Positions 63,001 through 64,000 of a stretch of DNA of 64,000 bases are shown one piece after another; within the stretch, counting starts at the first letter, position 1, and every line of letters begins with the position of its first letter. The notes beneath the pieces were generated by a model that was given only the letters and a program-made list of their open reading frames with translations, searched no databases and had not been told where the DNA came from. Source of the stretch: Pseudomonas viridiflava (GTDB lineage Bacteria > Pseudomonadota > Gammaproteobacteria > Pseudomonadales > Pseudomonadaceae); NCBI RefSeq assembly GCF_900602065.1, contig NZ_UWFN01000285.1:434001-498000 (forward strand), read 5' to 3'. Position numbers and translations under genes: made by a program.

Positions 63001-63837
63001 TCAGACCAGTTCTATGCGATCAGCATGGATCACGATCTGACCCTGTTTGTACAACGCGCCAATGGCTTTCTTGAAATTGCCTTTGCTGACGCCGAACAGG
63101 TTACTGATGACCTGCGGATCGCTTTTGTCGCTGACCGGCAATACACCGTTGTTTTCCTTCAGCTTGCCAAGGATCTTGCTGTTCAGGCTGCTGGCGGCTT
63201 GCTCGCCCACCGGCTGCAGGCTCAGGCTGATGTTGCCATCCGTGCGGATTTCCTTGATGTAGCCTTTTTCCTGTTTACCGGCGCGCATGAACTTGAAGAC
63301 TTCGTTCTTGTGGATCAAGCCCCAATGCTTGTTGTTGATGATGGCTTTGAAGCCCATGTCGGTTGCTTCGGCCACCAGCAAGTCCACTTCCTGCCCCACG
63401 CTGTAACTGGCAGGCGTCTTGTCCAGATAACGGTCCAGACGCGCAGTAGCGGTGATGCGGCGGGTGTGTTTGTCCAGATAGACATGCACCACGCAGTAAT
63501 CGCCCGCCTGCAGGGTGCGCTTCTCTTCCGAGTAAGGCAGCAACAGATCCTTGGGCAGGCCCCAGTCAAGGAACACACCGATGCTGTTGACTTCAACCAC
63601 CTTCAGGCTGGCGAACTCACCGACCTGAACCTTGGGTTTTTCTGTGGTGGCCAACAGCTTGTCTTCGCTGTCCAGATAAATGAAAACGTTGAGCCAGTCT
63701 TCATCTTCGCTGGGAATATCCTTGGGGATATAACGATTAGGCAGCAGAATTTCGCCGTCCGCCCCGCCATCCAGATACAGACCGAAGTTAGTGTGTTTAA
63801 CCACTTGCAAGCTGTTGTAACGCCCGATTAAAGCCAT
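63001..63837 (-). CDS. CvfB-like S1-domain RNA-binding protein
   Basis: A 278-aa protein made of several S1-like beta-barrels: SLQVVKHTNFGLYLDGGADG, FASLKVVEVNSIGVFLDWGL, VDLLVAEATDMGFKAIINNK. It ends in a winged helix (VISNLFGVSKGNFKKAIGAL, YKQGQIVIHADRIELV). This is the CvfB/YitL architecture, RNA-binding regulators. ATG 63837 is preferred to the TTG two codons before it. Confidence 0.85.
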   Translation of the reverse strand: MALIGRYNSLQVVKHTNFGLYLDGGADGEILLPNRYIPKDIPSEDEDWLNVFIYLDSEDKLLATTEKPKVQVGEFASLKVVEVNSIGVFLDWGLPKDLLLPYSEEKRTLQAGDYCVVHVYLDKHTRRITATARLDRYLDKTPASYSVGQEVDLLVAEATDMGFKAIINNKHWGLIHKNEVFKFMRAGKQEKGYIKEIRTDGNISLSLQPVGEQAASSLNSKILGKLKENNGVLPVSDKSDPQVISNLFGVSKGNFKKAIGALYKQGQIVIHADRIELV

Positions 63838-64000
63838 GTGCAAATACCCTCATTACGTGGGCGGCATTCTACCCGAGTTTGCGTCAAATGATGATGACGC
63901 AGGATGTCGCTGCGCCGGGCAGTCAAAAAGACCCAAAAATCAGGCATTTGCCTGATGGCAGTGTGCTCGACAGGCGCTCCATTCGTCAGGTGCGCACGTG
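63838..64000. other. End of window, no gene seen
   Basis: Promoter side of the CvfB-like gene. A short palindrome CAGGCATTTGCCTG (63942-63955) is the only structure. Confidence 0.5.

Noticed and set aside
63025..63831. 268-codon plus-strand frame
   Set aside because: Exactly antisense to the CvfB-like S1 gene, which has strong family motifs.
1..64000. tRNA or rRNA genes as island attachment sites
   Set aside because: I saw no cloverleaf-like T-arm or conserved rRNA segments; a covariance search could still find one.

Overview
The window looks like a chromosomal segment of a Pseudomonas of the fluorescens type. This rests on the core genes on the right (mlaA, def, a yihY/BrkB gene, csbD-like, a cvfB-like S1 gene, many LysR/AraC/GNAT/MFS genes), on their GC-rich codon use, and on the many REP/BIME palindromes with the GCGAGCAAGCTC and GGAGCTGCCG cores common in that genus. 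No rRNA, tRNA or CRISPR array was found by eye.

Positions 1 to about 29.6 kb are a lower-GC accessory block dense in defence-like and mobile genes. In order: the 3' end of a PtuA-like ATPase gene with its PtuB-like HNH partner (Septu-type, 1-1686); a remnant of a tyrosine integrase (about 1842-2055); a PD-(D/E)XK nuclease (2504-3553) convergent with an unrecognised 443-aa coiled-coil protein (3901-5232), a MITE lying between them; a MITE-rich stretch without genes; a 61-aa YjzC-like protein; and a 1365-aa protein joining a HigA-type HTH to a nuclease-like domain and a long helical tail, with a palindrome in its promoter. A frameshifted beta-lactamase-family pseudogene follows, then a divergent tnpS/tnpT pair with a recognisable recombination core site between them (12768-14822), and an orphan membrane protein.

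From about 16.9 to 25.9 kb there is a Tn7-like transposition module. Four tightly packed genes encode TnsA, TnsB/TniA, TnsC/TniB and a very long TniQ. TnsB has a full D-D-E set and TnsC a full Walker A/B set. TnsA has lost two of its three catalytic residues, and TniQ carries a chain of helix-turn-helix units behind its zinc-binding domain. A second, shorter TnsB-like catalytic protein lies just upstream. The block closes with a two-gene, McrA-like type IV restriction pair (modified-base reader plus HNH nuclease, 26589-27868) and a SIR2-domain effector (28037-29521).

The right boundary of the block is marked by a BRO-N gene whose leader contains a 9-bp inverted repeat and a 20-codon ORF, resembling phage C4-type antisense leaders (30110-30787). 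From there to 64,000 the content is ordinary Pseudomonas chromosome: a DUF1016 nuclease, lipoproteins, mlaA with a small partner, a two-component system, a LysR/MFS divergent pair, a MASE2-GGDEF diguanylate cyclase, an MHS transporter, a PepSY protein, a soluble glucose-dehydrogenase-type enzyme, an AlkD-like protein, an AraC/LysE pair, an RsbQ-like hydrolase coupled to a PAS histidine kinase, a DapF-like protein without its catalytic cysteines, a cytosine-deaminase-like enzyme, orphan ABC binding proteins, peptide deformylase and several small conserved proteins. REP/BIME repeats fill most gaps. One of them appears to have replaced the 5' end of a methyltransferase gene at about 33.9 kb.
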